DNA of 64,000 nucleotides from Sinotaia quadrata (GCA_028829895.1 CM054182.1:59868379-59932378), one strand, 5' to 3'. Positions 47,231 to 60,128 are shown, counted from the first letter of the stretch. Numbers and translations: made by a program. Notes: generated by a model from the letters alone, not told the origin.

Positions 47231-48815
47231 AGGTTTGATTAGAGACTGACTGGAATAGAGACCATGATTGACAGTTCATCCGTACAACTTTATCTTTTCT
47301 TTAAAAACAACAACTGAATAATTAAATACAATCAATTTCAGGATGCCTAACACACGAAAGATGACCAACTCGGACATGTTACAAAAGCAAGGAATTCTAG
47401 CGTTGACATAATCTGATCCACCCCACTTCGTGTGTAGGGGATGTAAAAAAAGAACCTCTTATATTCAACTCATGTTCCTAATAACTTCTGTATTGGGGCA
47501 ATCTTAGACGTTAAGCAAAGTGTGACACCTTTGCCTAGGATGGATTCGGTGTCCCACTACTTCTAGAATCGGTCCACACAAGTCTGGGTCTTGTTGGGTT
47601 AGCGGAGAATCCCTCGGGGAAATGGCCAATATCCCCAACAAAGACAGATGTGAAACTCTCTAAGCCTGTAGAGCTGTCAGCAAGAGAACTGGCAGTGTTG
47701 TTAAAGCTAGAATAGAATATTGAGAGAAACAGAGAGGAAGGGGAGAGAATGAAGTTTGTCGCTATTGCAGAGTCATGCTTTGCTGTTAGAAGCGCGCCAC
47801 ACACAAACATGTGGTGGATACGCTTTTGAGTCCGACAAATGCGTTTTCAACTAAGAATAATGTATTCCCACATGTGTGAAGTTGAGACGATTCTACGAGG
47901 ATTCTGTTTTCTTCATATTTTCCCATAGCTCTGGTGAGCATCCAATACAAGAACGAAGTTTTCTTCTAGAAAGGCACGTTGTCCCGACCCTTCAGGCAAT
48001 AGGCGTGTCAAATCCAAGGAGACTCTTCAGACCACAGAAGGAGAGAACGAACTTATGTCACCAAGAATAAGTGACACCCCACTCTCTCTACGTCTACTGC
48101 GAAACGTCAGCAGGATTCTTAACAGAAACACTTCATCATACTAGAAAGAACTTTATTGTTTGTAAAATGAGCCAACATACATTTCATTTATTATGTTGGA
48201 TATAATTATTTTTCTTCAAGATATTTAAGACGTAATTTGTTGCTTTTTTCAGGATATTTTAGACGTACTCTGTTAGTTGTCTCAGGATATTTAGGATGTA
48301 ATCTATATTGAAGTTTCTAGCTTATAAAACATTGTGATGTAATATCCTTTTTTTCTCAAGTATTATTTCTTTCTTTCATTATTAGAGCTAAATATTTTGT
48401 GCTGAAGTCTGAGAAGTACTTTAATTAGTATCTGTTTAAGAAGTGCGAATTTCCTCTGAACTTTAGTTTGAATAAACTGGCCTCAAACCTCACTGAAACT
48501 GAGACATGGCATTTTAAAATTATGTTTATAACACATTACGATCAACAAAAATGGCTATTACATAATATGTATTGCTTAGATTTGAGTGAGGTTACTTATT
48601 TTCAACATCTATTATTCTTTCAATTTATTGATTTATCATCACACAGTATACAGCAAAGCGATACAGCAGTGGGGAGTTTTAACGATTTCGAGAGTTAAGG
48701 TTATTCAACAAATATTCTACAGGCAATTGAACTTTAAAAGAGAAAGCTTAGAATGCATATGATTTTACAAAATACTTCACGGAAAGCAGAAAATAAATTT
48801 GAACTATCCTAAAAT
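47231..48815. other. No gene recognised
   Basis: A GC-richer patch at 47540-47800 is open on the minus strand for 91 codons (Ser/Phe-rich, ending RPRLVWTDSRSSGTPNPS), but without a domain or good splice sites. It could be a repeat-derived fragment. 48240-48300 repeats CAGGATATTT-AGACGTA three times. Confidence 0.4.
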
Positions 48816-48955
48816 TACAAACTCGCCCTACTGTTAAAAGTAGCGTTCCTCAGAAGTGCCCACATCCTTCGTAAAACCATGGATCTCCCAGAATCTTGGT
48901 AAGATTCCGAGCCCTATGTTCACAACCAACAGTCAAAGAAGTCATGGGAAAATGA
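48816..48955 (+). mobile_element. 3'-tail fragment of the same LINE family
   Basis: About 120 bp matching the 3' end of the 42.4-43.8 kb LINE: CAGAAGTGCCCACATCCTTC, CATGGATCTCCCAGAATCTT, GGTAAGATTCCGAG, then ACAACCAACAGTCAA. It ends in a TACTAC-type tail. It carries only the last codons and the 3' untranslated region, typical of severe 5' truncation. Confidence 0.88.
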
Positions 48956-48970
48956 TGATTACTACTACTA

Positions 48971-49104
48971 CTTTTACAAACATGATTTTGATTTGACCAA
49001 TTGAAAGGAGCGGTAACTAAGTGTAATGATGATGATGATGAAGCCATTTTATCCTTAGTTACCGCTTCTCTTAATTGGTGAAATCAAAACCACGTGTGTA
49101 AAAG
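48971..49104. mobile_element. 134-bp foldback (MITE-like) sequence
   Basis: Two 51-nt arms (48971-49021 and 49054-49104) are inverted copies with several mismatches, each holding a GCGGTAACTAAG core, a CCAATT box and a TTTTGATTT run. A GATGATGATG-containing 32-nt spacer separates them. It has no coding capacity. It could be a small foldback transposon or a structured insertion. Confidence 0.7.
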
Positions 49105-49194
49105 TTTAATAATTTCATAGAATACAACATAAAGATAGAAATTAATTTAACTAGTGTTTTTCCATCTATCCTTTTGAATGGATAATGCAATACG

Positions 49195-49335
49195 GCAAAT
49201 TACAAAAATACTGTAATACTTCTATACCGTAATACAGTAATACTGCAATACTGCAGTATAAATGCTGTAATATTTAATACTGTAATACTGCAGTATTGCA
49301 GAAATACTTCAACACTGTAATATTACTGGTACTAG
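49195..49335. repeat. AT-rich short repeat (AATACTGTAATACTGCAGTA)
   Basis: Irregular repetition of TACTGTAATACTGCAGTA-type phrases over about 140 bp, with local palindromes around CTGCAG. Confidence 0.85.
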
Positions 49336-49664
49336 AAGTACTTTCATAATTTAATTTATCCTTAGACATAATTTTAGGGGAGCAAGTCACTGATAAAATT
49401 CAGATAAAACGGCGTGTGCCTCTTTTCTTCGTCATAAACTTAAAATACCGCGAAACATATCCCAGATACTCTGTACCCGATCTTCCATCGATTAAACAAG
49501 CCGTTTTATAATTATGCCGAGTCATTTGGTAGGTGAAGTTAGCCTAATATCCAACTTACTATTTATGGGACTGGTCTGCACTCACACACGTCGGCGCGCC
49601 TGCACGTGCTTTGGCCGCCATTATTGATAGATATACTGAGCCGCTTTCTCAGACAGGAACTGGC
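49336..49664. other. No gene recognised
   Basis: Unique sequence; nothing supportable. Confidence 0.5.
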
Positions 49665-49722
49665 CCCAACCATCTGATGGACAGGAACTGGCCCCAACCA
49701 TCTGATGGACAGGAACCCTGCC
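49659..49722. repeat. 28-bp duplication
   Basis: GACAGGAACTGGCCCCAACC followed by ATCTGATG occurs twice, with a third partial copy. Confidence 0.95.
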
Positions 49723-50089
49723 TCGAATTTGTGGCGAAAAGTGATCTGTCTCGGTTTACCAAATTAAAGTGTGTAATAATTGTGTAAATATCTAATTTTA
49801 TCAAACTAACTGCGTTCTATTTAATCTTATTGTGCAACTGTTGTAGGCACATTTTTATACTCGTCTTTATCATATTATGCGATGGTGGTACATTCATTTC
49901 TAGCATATTCTCAACTCGAGTTGTTTACTTCTAGTTTGACACTTACAAAAATACCATCATAAGGATTGCCCCAGGGAGGGTCACTTCGACAATTTAACAA
50001 TTTATACAACAATTAAGTCTAGAAATAAGGATAGCAAATTTATTCTGCTACTCTCCTTTCATACAACATTATACATTATACTAGTCTTT
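49723..50089. other. No gene recognised
   Basis: AT-rich with weak recurrences of 'tttatactcgtctttatc' that foreshadow the following repeat. Confidence 0.45.
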
Positions 50090-50099
50090 ATCAATATGC

Positions 50100-50232
50100 A
50101 ATGATTATGTAGGTCTATTTATACTCATCTTTATTTTACTGTATGCTGGTTGTACGTCATATTTTATACTCATCTTTATCTTACTGTATGATGGCTGTAC
50201 GTCATATTTTATATCCATCTTTATCTCACAAT
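50100..50232. repeat. About 44-bp tandem repeat, 3 copies
   Basis: Units carry TTTATACTCATCTTTATCTT then ACTGTATGATGGCTGTACGT. Related single phrases lie at 49855 and 50080. Confidence 0.9.
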
Positions 50233-52544
50233 TACATCAGCATAAAAAATGCCCATAACAAAAGCCAAAACCAGGATTCCGGATCTAATGCTTTAAGCTG
50301 ACAGGCTACTGCTTAGATGCCAGGTACCTAGCATCGCGAATCCCCCTCCCCTTCACCCCTGTCCATACTGGACTTTTCTTCAAAAATAAACTTTATGCAA
50401 TATCACCGTATCATAAATAGCATAGATTAAAATTTAGATCAAAATGTGAACATTTATATTAAAAATATGTGGGGGAATTCTCCCTCACGTACCACGCCGT
50501 GTCACGGTTGCACAGTCATGCTGCAGAACTAAGTCATCCTGCAGCAGGTACAGCAGCTGCAAATTCCCTGCCGGTGGAAGTGTACAGCCCCAAAGTTAGA
50601 GACTGGCCCGACGTCCACCATCAAGGCCGATTGCCACACAAAGCTTCTATATTCGGCAAGTCCGAATGAAATACAAAATCTTACTTCCACTCTACGTGGA
50701 GCTAACAATGGACGCTAGTCTTGTATTTTCACTGCTCACGTGTGTGTCAGTATGATTAGAGAATAAATCCTTTATATGATTAGAGAATAAATCCTTTATA
50801 CCATCCTCTTATATTTTGTATAATTGGTAATAAATCTCTCATTTGTTTTATTGATAGTTGCCATTTATAGTTTCAGGAATGGGATTAGGAACGGGGTGAT
50901 TAATGGAATTAGGAATGTGGAAGCCAAGATATTATCCAGCTATTAATTCTTAACTGCTATGCAGGTTAGCCAGTATTTCCATAATATGTAATATATTTTG
51001 CCTCTATTATCGTCGATTCGCACGACAATTTAAGATCATCTACTCTCTACAGGATAGGGAGTTCAAGGAAAATATTTATAGAATAAGGTAGTATTTAATG
51101 TCGGCTAGTGGGAAAAGTTATTCACATATTTCTGATTCTGCACTCTAAACAAGATTTTACTAAGAGATGAAACTACATATGCTGGCTTCGTACAGTAAAC
51201 TTACATTTCTATTCATCTTTTAAACCATTCTCGTTCTGCAGGTGAATTTATTATCTTGACAGACTATGACAAGAAATTTAAGCATAACTTACCAGTGTTT
51301 GTTTGTTTGTTTGTTATAATGTCTTATTTTCCAGCTAAATATATTCTAGTAATTGCTATTGAAGACATTTAAAACATTTAAAAAAGATATTTACATAGTG
51401 AATGCTAGTAGTTATTTGGCTGCTCAAATTGCCTTCGTCTACACCTTAAATTATCAATGTAAGTGCCGTGCGCACAAATATGATATATTCTAAATAGAGA
51501 TATTAACTGGGGCGTATGCACACTCGTTTTTAATAATATATTGTTGCTGAGTCTATTTTCAATTTAAAATGCCTTACCAGTCCATGATATCAAATCTGAC
51601 CCTGACTAACTAGTTCATCGCTTGCATGAATCCTGGGTCAGTTTCATTTTCTGTTGTATCAGATTAGAACTGGTACGGTACGAGTCGCTTGTTATAATAG
51701 TATTGAGAGAGCTCAGCGAGATGAAAATGTAAGAGACAATGATTTATCAGATATATATATATATGTAAAGGCAAAAATGCAGTTATTACATTAACATAAA
51801 TTTAATATAAATTTATTTTTATTTTTGAATTTATTTCTTCCTTTATTGCAAAATTTATATCAAAATTTTGTATGTAAACATTCGTAAGCCATTTAGACAA
51901 CTGATTCTAATCCCATGGAGAAAAGGAACACAAAGGAAGTAAAATTGAATAACAGGGATCTGCGTAGCTCGCATATGATCGACTTACACCCGCTCTGATT
52001 ACATCATTGCACGCATGTCATAAGCAGGTGGTGAAGTTTGACCATCAGCTATTAGCCCCTAGGGAGTTGAGACAAACGATAAGAATGTCGACCCTTTAGT
52101 GCTGGCTTGCCCAACCATAACTATTTGACAAAAGATCGGAACAATAGCTCTAATTGCACCCGAGGGTGAGAAGGTACTCGAACCCTGACTCGGAAACCCG
52201 ATTGCTTAAATAGGGTGACAACGCTAATTAATTTCACTACGAGTTTTCTCGAGGCCTGTAACGACTTCCTGCGGAGATAGGGCGGAATAAGACAGTATAA
52301 GAGATGTCTGAAATGGTAATTATATTTGTAAATAATAATTCGAATTTTTCCTTATTTTCAATTTTTCAAGTTGTATTTTTCTTGTATTTAAAATGATTGA
52401 AACTTGTAATGTTATTCTTGGTGTCGAACAAAAACACTTGTAAAGAAATTTAATGAGAACTAAGAATAAGATTGCTGACTTAACGCTTATCAAAACATGA
52501 ACTGATGTACACAAAAACCCATGTATATTCCACAGCTCGGAAGT
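50233..52544. other. No gene recognised
   Basis: A GC-richer segment at 50490-50665 is open on the plus strand but lacks a motif; read on the minus strand it has several stops and could be a decayed coding fragment. A moderately GC-rich segment at 51960-52290 includes GGTACTCGAACCC, similar to an inverted tRNA-promoter B box, so a SINE relic is possible but not shown. Confidence 0.35.
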
Positions 52545-52546
52545 CA

Positions 52547-52622
52547 AAAGATCAACTCAAAAGATCAACTCAAAAGATCAACTCAAAAGATTAACTCAAA
52601 AGGATTAACTCAAAAGGTTAAT
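52547..52622. repeat. 13-bp tandem repeat (AACTCAAAAGATC)
   Basis: About six copies of AACTCAAAAGATC, the last ones slightly changed (AACTCAAAAGGTT). Confidence 0.95.
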
Positions 52623-53340
52623 CAACAGGAGTACTTCAAATGGTGAAGTCTCAAAAAGGCAAACCAAAGAATTCTAACAATTTCAGCTTTAATTTCACTA
52701 GAGACCTTGGTGCTGAGTAGGCCTACCTGGTCTACAGATATTGTCATTGGAGCATTACTGGACTGTTTGTGAAAACCCAGTTGATCGAGAAGACGACGGA
52801 AAGGTTTACAACAGTAAGAATTTGTCTGACAAGATTTACTTGGAGAAACGCACGTGGATATTACGCGTCATGCAGGCAAGACAGCCTGTGACGAAGAGAG
52901 TGACTTTTTGAACCGGATAATACTGTCGAGTGATACTGCCTTGAGTGTAAATTAATTGTTATTCATTGTAATTGATTTATTATTCTTCTTCTTAATAAAT
53001 TCTTATTATTTTAACCTACTCACTCTTGTCACGTGACAGAGGCAAAATGTGTTAGAGGTGACGGTGGGGGCTCGTAAATTGACATAATACATTATGACAA
53101 AAGACAGTCTAAAGACATATTTCTTAGGGTAGGTCCGTCACCTAATTGGGGAGATAATTGTGAGGGCCTGATAACGACTTTGAGACTGACAAGAATAGTT
53201 CAGCTAAGGCCGGTTATTTGGACGAGTAACACCTGGAGGGAAGACGTAATTAGTGACGTACCCCAGGGCTTGACTTGGTCACTCCCAGACTGCAGAAAGA
53301 CGAAGACCCTGTCGTGGACTTAGTGTATGATTGCAGGAGG
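52600..53340 (+). mobile_element. Probable LTR-retroelement relic with tRNA-Pro primer site
   Basis: TGGGGGCTCGT at 53065-53075 matches the first 11 bases of the classic proline-tRNA primer site (TGGGGGCTCGTCCGGGAT). Upstream is AATAAATTCTTATT (from about 52995) and a 3'-LTR-like stretch ending in CACGTGACAG...GTGACGG. Downstream sequence to about 53340 looks like a leader without an ORF. The LTR left end and a second LTR were not found, so this is a partial relic. Confidence 0.45.
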
Positions 53341-53418
53341 AATTGAATGTGGAAAGATAATTATTTAAAATTATGAATGTTATCACACATTGAGTAATCA
53401 TCAACACTAGTACCATTC

Positions 53419-53420
<2 letters not shown>

Positions 53421-53479
<59 letters not shown>
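53421..53479. repeat. (TA)n microsatellite
   Basis: About 58 bp of uninterrupted TA. Confidence 0.97.
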
Positions 53480-53481
<2 letters not shown>

Positions 53482-54158
53482 TCAAATGCAATAAAACTAT
53501 AGATCTTGCCCCCACTGTAAGTTCAGTATTTGATTAAGGATCTTAGCAACGTTTGAAATACGAATGAAACAGAAGATAATTTCCCATAAAATAGTTACAT
53601 TTCATTGCTTACCTGACAATGTACAGGATTGAAAGTTGTAACAATTCGTTCGTCAGTGTGCAGGACATAAGAGGTCCGTAGATGACTGTCGACATTTATA
53701 GGCTCGAATTGCGTCCAGAACCACGCCCTTTCTATCAACTACTTATTTCACTGACCAATCAAATCAGTCCACGCAGTGTGATGACGTCAACTACGTATTG
53801 CAGATTGCCTAATACGCATCATCACATGACTCCCAGATTAATTAATCATGCAACACCAATGGAAACGTTCCACATAGAAAAGAAGTGATTAAATCAGATT
53901 TACAGACACATCTGTTGTCTGTGCTTGTGACCGCAAGAATACTGGTGGTGGTTAGAAAATTGTGGTGGTAAACGTGATAATGGTGGAGTTAACAATGATA
54001 TGATAAAGATAAAAATAAATAAATATATATCATATACTACTACCTCACAAAACTGTATTTAGAGTTCAGTCTATTTTTCTGTGTACAGAGAAAGATATGA
54101 ACAATAAAGAGAAAAATAAATAATAAAAAACAGAAGAGATTAGGAGAGAGGCTGCAAT
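53480..54158. other. No gene recognised
   Basis: Unique sequence. The 53682-53888 plus frame has no domain. Confidence 0.5.
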
Positions 54159-54223
54159 AGATAGATAGATAGATAGATAGAGAAAGAGAGATGGATAGAT
54201 GGATGGATGGATTTTGGGTAGAC

Positions 54224-54255
<32 letters not shown>

Positions 54256-54312
54256 CGATAGATAGATGGGTGGATATATAGATAGATAGATGGATGGATG
54301 GATGGTTGGATG
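54159..54312. repeat. (GATA)n/(GGAT)n tetranucleotide tract
   Basis: GATA runs at 54162-54182 and 54225-54266, with GGAT runs between and after. Confidence 0.95.
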
Positions 54313-54462
54313 AAAACGTTTACAGCGCAAAATATCTGCCAAGTAAGAGACGATAGTTGTCTGCTGGAGGATCATTAATAAAATAAATTAAGATTATCAT
54401 AACATGTAATTGGTTATGAAAGACTAAAGAAGAAGAAGAAGAAAAAAAAGAACAGCAACAAC

Positions 54463-54464
54463 AA

Positions 54465-54508
<44 letters not shown>

Positions 54509-54542
54509 GACTACTCCTACTACTCCTACTACTACTACTAAT
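54463..54542. repeat. (ACT)n microsatellite
   Basis: TACTACTAC run with a few CTCCTAC interruptions. Confidence 0.95.
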
Positions 54543-54689
54543 TTCATTATCTAAGTTTAGATATACTGTATTCATTATGCTGTGCACGTGCATAAGGTTA
54601 AAATATACCGTTGCAGTGAAATTTTAAGTTGAGACTAGAATGTAAGAAAGAAGACAGTTATAAAGTGATAAACCGGAAACTTGGTGTTA

Positions 54690-54868
54690 CCACATGATTA
54701 TAATATTTTCAGGGCAAGCAGATTTTCCCCTGTGTGATATGAATCTACTACTGATTGTAAACTGCTGTGCCTGATTGTGGACCACATGATTATAATATTT
54801 TCAGGGCAAGCAGATTTTCCCCTGTGTGATATGAATCTACTACTGATTGTAAACTGTGCCTGATTGTG
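54690..54868. repeat. About 91-bp tandem duplication
   Basis: Two near-identical copies starting CCACATGATTATAATATTTT, continuing CAGGGCAAGCAGATTTTCCC and ending CTGATTGTAAACTG. The second lacks a few bases near its end. Confidence 0.95.
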
Positions 54869-56208
54869 GTTGTGGCGGGATGCAGTTTGTGTTAGTATAT
54901 AGGAATAAACTACACTCCTCTGATGTATGGCGGCAACATATGCTGACAATTTCGAGATTTCTGGTTCTGGGAGGTACTAGAAATTAATACAATTGCTGTT
55001 ATGCTTGAAAGAACTGTTACGGCGGGAAAATAGACCAAGTAGTCATTGAGAGAACAAACAGCGAATCTGTGTTCAACATGAAGAGAGAGACAGTGAGAAT
55101 TGTATTGACCTATAATTTGCGACATTTCTGCAAAAAGTTGTAAAAGACTATTAATTCAGGTTATGATAAAATTGTTATCACTTATATCTAACAACTTCAC
55201 TTATCTTCTCAGGTAAGAATTAACATGTGATTCATATTGAATTATTAAATTGTATTTCAGCATAAGACTTTGGAGAAATATATAAATTATTCCAAAGTGG
55301 TTTCGTGGAAATAATTGATGTCAAGTATTCTATTTCATTGTGCTTGTTATATGTATGTTTGATTGTTGATTTAATAAATGTATAGTTATATTATTGCCCT
55401 TCTTAGGCATATTGATAACCATGTGTGGGAGAAAAAAGTGGGTGGATGGGGTCTCGCTAAATATAGATTAAAATGGCTGTATCTTCTCCTTTCTTAATAA
55501 ATTTTGAACCTACGGAATTTTGTGTGACAGTAAATGTTTGTCTTTAATGTGGAAAAATGAAAACATTTACCACGCCCATATATCCTCCATGTGAAAGAGA
55601 TGAGTGATGTCCGTATAGTGGATCATTAAAAACTTAATTAAGATTCTCATCACTTGTAATTAGTTCTGGATGATTAATTAATAATAATATCATTCCGTTA
55701 AATATATGGCGTGGCGACGCACCATCCATCTATAAATATTGACACACACATACATACACAAATTAAAACAAAATACAGTTTGTTTTGACATAGAAAAACT
55801 GAAATGTTAATTTTTATTTCAGTAATTATATTAGTTCAAGATTGATATAATTGCTCTAGCAGTTAATAGTTTCCACATACAAAAAATATATTTTATGACT
55901 TGCAATTAACATGAAGAATTCGATAAAAAATATAAAGTAAAGAGGAAATAAAAGAGCAACATCAATAATAATCATAATTTATTTTGATTGTCTCTCCTTT
56001 TCCATATCCCCTGTACAGTTTGACTCGTCACGTGTTCATTTATTCCGCTAAGTTCACAAACTTTGTATGTGACAGCTCTTAAAGTTAACGCTAAACCACG
56101 ATAATGACTATAATATCTGTGGGATTAAATTAATACGTTTTAATTCCTGTTATCAGAGCGAGATTTATTTGACGTTCATCACCAGGTTAGTGAGTAAGAA
56201 AAAGATAA

Positions 56209-56212
<4 letters not shown>
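54869..56212. other. No gene recognised
   Basis: AT-rich unique sequence; no supportable exon. Confidence 0.5.

Positions 56213-56255
<43 letters not shown>
56213..56255. repeat. (GA)n microsatellite
   Basis: Pure GA repeat. Confidence 0.97.
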
Positions 56256-56257
<2 letters not shown>

Positions 56258-56630
56258 TAGCATTTAGTAATAATGCAATGCTTACACTAAAGGCATTTCT
56301 GAATCCTCATTTATGAAAAATATTCTTGAATTGATAATATTAATTTTATGACAAATTAATATAATACCATGCAGACTGTACGGCCATTATACATAAAACT
56401 GAAATGCTTTTGTTTTTAGAACACTCACAATGGACCAGAACCTGACCAGAATGGTCGCTGGTAACACCAGCAAAGTAAACCTGACTATTGTATAATAAAG
56501 TGACCTAAACAGTGACCTTATTACTAAACCACCAACCGACGAAAGCCAGCGTTGTTCAATAATGCATACCTTAAGGCAAAGAACATCGTTAAATAATAAA
56601 ATATTTTATTACTCACATTTGCTCTCAGCA
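56256..56630. other. No gene recognised
   Basis: Unique; nothing supportable. Confidence 0.5.
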
Positions 56631-56631
56631 C

Positions 56632-57285
56632 ATAATTTCACTATATCGTTTTAATATGTGTAAATTTCTTCCTAATTTTGTCATTGACAGCTTGAGAAGT
56701 AATCTGTATTTGCAAATCTATTTAACACTCGTTTTGTCATCTTGTCGCTTGTATCAATGAAAAAAATCAATTCATACACGTCTCTCAGTTACTGTACTTA
56801 TCTATATTAAAATTATTTGTTTAGGAAACTGTTATCTTATTGTTTGTTGTTTTATTTTTTGTCCTTAAAGACCATCCTTGTTTGGGTATTTATATTTAAT
56901 GCTTTGCTTAGCAGATAATGAACTAATAGAAATTTTCCACCTCTAGGCTACTGCAAACATATAATTTCACTACATCGTTTTAAAATGTGTAAATTTCTTC
57001 CTAATTTTGTCATTGACAGCTTGAGAAGTAATCTGTATTTGCAAATCTATTTAACACTCGTTTTGTCATCTTGTCGCTTGTATCAATGAAAAAAATCAAT
57101 TTCCATACACGTCTCTCAGTTACTGTACTTATCTATATTATTTGTTTAGAAAACTGTTATCTTATTGTTTGTTGTTTTATTTTTTGTCCTTAAAGACCAT
57201 CATTGTTTGGGTATTTATATTTATATTGCTTAGCAGATAATGAACTAAGAGAAAAAATTTTCCATCTCTAGGCTACTGCAAACAT
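56632..57285. repeat. About 330-bp tandem duplication
   Basis: Copy A about 56632-56960 and copy B about 56961-57285. Both start CATAATTTCACTA-ATCGTTTT and run through TTGTCATTGACAGCTTGAGA, CTTGTCGCTTGTATCAATGA and AGACCATC-TTGTTTGGGTA to CTCTAGGCTACTGCAAACAT. A few substitutions and short indels separate them. Confidence 0.95.
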
Positions 57286-57594
57286 ATAAACATATTCATT
57301 CTTAATCTCACTGGATTTCCCTTTCAAAACAACAATCAGTTTGGGACAGAAAAATCTCTCGTTCTCATTTTCTCTCTTTCTCTCTGTCTCTCTCAACTGT
57401 GTCGAAAACGACAATTAGTTAATGGTTATGTATCATTAATTAATTAATTATTCATATATATTTATAAGTAATGGGAATCTTATTTCTCTGGGATCTCCCG
57501 CGTTTCTCTCAGCCTGGTTGGTCGGTTTCATGAACTTGTGTTACATGGGTAACTCTCGAGTGAGTTTCGGCTTTTGCCTAATGAGAAGTCATGT
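57286..57594. other. No gene recognised
   Basis: Includes a short CTCT-rich run at about 57360-57395 and TTAATTAATTAATTA at 57434-57450. Confidence 0.5.
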
Positions 57595-57596
57595 TT

Positions 57597-57800
57597 ATGT
57601 CTCCCACTGGTATCTGATCTCCGTCATTAGATGTCTCCCAGTAGCACCTGATCTCCGTCATTAGATCTCTCGCACTGGCACTTGATCTCCATCATTAGAT
57701 CTCTCCCATTTGTACATGATCTCCAAAATTAGATTTATCCCACTTGCAACTGATCTCCATCATTAGATCTCTTCCAGTTGTGCCACTTCACCCGTATTAA
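57597..57800. repeat. 34-bp tandem repeat, about 6 copies
   Basis: Units CTCCCACTGGCACCTGATCT then CCGTCATTAGATCT, with moderate divergence. Confidence 0.92.
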
Positions 57801-57884
57801 ACTCTCCCACTGACATTTCATCTCACTCATTAGATACTCTTTTGTTCTCTTATCACTCATCCTTAGTGTCGCTAGATCAAACTG

Positions 57885-58090
57885 TTGCTCTCTCTGTCTG
57901 TCTGTCTCTGACTATATGTCTATCTATGTCTACTATGTCTCTCTGTGTCTGTCTCACTCTATTTCTGTCTGCCTGGTCTCACTCTATCTCTCTCTGTCTC
58001 ACTTTTTCTCTCTGTCTGTCTCAGTCTCTATGACACTCTCTCTCTCTCTGTCTCTTCCTCTGTCTCAATGTCTCTCATTTATTTTTCTCT
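57885..58090. repeat. TCTC/TCTG-rich simple repeat
   Basis: Pyrimidine-rich CTCTGTCTGTCTC-type sequence. It keeps three plus frames open with Ser/Leu-rich translations that are artefacts. Confidence 0.9.
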
Positions 58091-59060
58091 CTTTCCTATA
58101 TATGTCACCGCCACACTTTTCTCCGAAGTAAATGGGTCATGGTTAGTAAAACGTCACATAGGACTCATATATATGTTATTACAAGTCCACACACAGAATA
58201 CCAAGATGGTTATTTGGCTCGAATTTCATTCTGCATGTAGGTTACGTATTGCCGACATGTTTGCATGTGTGATTGCGAATGGGTAATGGTGAAGTGTAGA
58301 CAGCAAGGACGATACAACGTGTAATAATAACCACAACCACTCTTTCAAAACCATAGACAAGAAAAAGTCTCAATATCAAAATATAAATTCAAATTTGTTG
58401 ACCTATGGGTTTCCTCTCGCACGTTGGTTAGTCAGCAATCCGCAATTCACACAGGTGTGGTAGGGGAAAAGAAAAGAAAGTAAATAATGTTGAATGATGA
58501 AATGAAATAAAAGAAATATAAAACTAAAAATTCTTCATGCAGTATTAATTCTACAAAAACGCTAAGCACTATTCAAAGTAAAATAATTGGCATTATTCAA
58601 AAGTTCTGGAGCCACTGCCCCTATATCAAATTCAATAGTTTAAAAGAAAGCAATGTCATTCGACTAGCAAGTCCTTTTCAACATAGTGACATCAATATTT
58701 TCAAACTAAAATATAAATAACTCTTCACTGATCAAATTTAAGTTAAGTTTACATTTATCTTTAATTTGAGGTTAAACCCTTAATTAAAATTATAAACTTT
58801 TGTGTTAGGTCTTTTGAGATTCTCTCCCTTATTAGTATTTTTCTACTCAGATAGTTATTGACACTTTTCCTCGTGCTGGGCGGGGGTGGGGTGGGGTGTT
58901 GAAGATATGCAAAACACCGACGACGACTCGATACGTGATTCGATCCCTGGAACCCAAAGTACAGCCATCCCGCTGCTACTGTTTCATTCTCTCGTAACGT
59001 TTCTCGTTAGGCCTACTTCCCAACTCTTCTTACGTTTGTCATTACGTCTCAACTAGTTTC
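58091..59060. other. No gene recognised
   Basis: Unique AT-rich DNA with a GGGCGGGGGTGGGGTGGGG purine run at about 58878-58897. Confidence 0.5.
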
Positions 59061-59069
59061 GTTTCTCAT

Positions 59070-59172
59070 TAGGGGCCTACTTCTCATTTCGCTACGTTTT
59101 TCGTTACTTCTCATTTCGCTACGTTTCTCGTTACTTCTCATTTCGCTACGTTTCTCGTTACTTCTCATTTCT
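59070..59172. repeat. 27-bp tandem repeat, about 4 copies
   Basis: Units CTTCTCATTTCGCTACGTTT plus CTCGTTA; the copies are nearly identical. Confidence 0.95.
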
Positions 59173-59260
59173 TAACGGTCATCCTCACCGATATTGTGCG
59201 GCGTGCCTTAATGGTTGCTTACTGCCTTTCTGCGATATATACTTCTATCTTTTTACGTAC

Positions 59261-59482
<222 letters not shown>

Positions 59483-60128
59483 GTTCAATACTTTAAAAAT
59501 TTTGTCTGCCATTTTATACATTTATTTATAGTTGTTCTTTATTTAATTGTTTTTTCGTCTTTAGTTATATACTATTTTTAATTTAGTTGTTCACTTGCAT
59601 TTTTATATCATTTTGTATATTTTGTTATTATTGTCATTATTTTATAATCATTTTATTGAGCGATACTATAGCATAATCCTTTGCGCTATATATACATTAT
59701 TTGCTGTTCATTTGATATATTTTATGTTTATGTGTTCCTTTAAATAATTTATAATATTGCTCCTCATAAACATTCATAAATTATTATTGCTTTATTTGGT
59801 ATGTCTTTCTAAAATTCATGTGTAAAAAGAATTTACGAGAATTTATGATTTTTTCAGATATACAAATGAATAAAGAGACAGAAAGTAAGACAGAAAAAGT
59901 AAGATTTACTGATAGATAATGAATTGTCCTTGGTAAGTGAAATGATACTGTTTGGAAGAAAGGTGAAAGTTCATTAATAAAGCCAGGATCTTTCATATAA
60001 CGACATCAATGACAGCGATAACTTTCACCAGAAATACATTGATGCACAGTAAGATTTTGGACAGATATATCTTTCATCAGAAATATTTTGATACACAGTA
60101 ACATGAGTAACAAATGCAGTTATAATAC
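59483..60128. other. No gene recognised; 3' flank of the minus-strand gene
   Basis: AT-rich. The nearest gene ends at 60229 on the minus strand. 59980-60105 holds a short duplicated phrase, CACCAGAAATA-TTGATGCACA. Confidence 0.5.

Noticed and set aside
52150..52210. Inverted tRNA-like B box (GGTACTCGAACC) suggesting a SINE or tRNA
   Set aside because: No A box at a suitable distance and no cloverleaf could be formed by eye.
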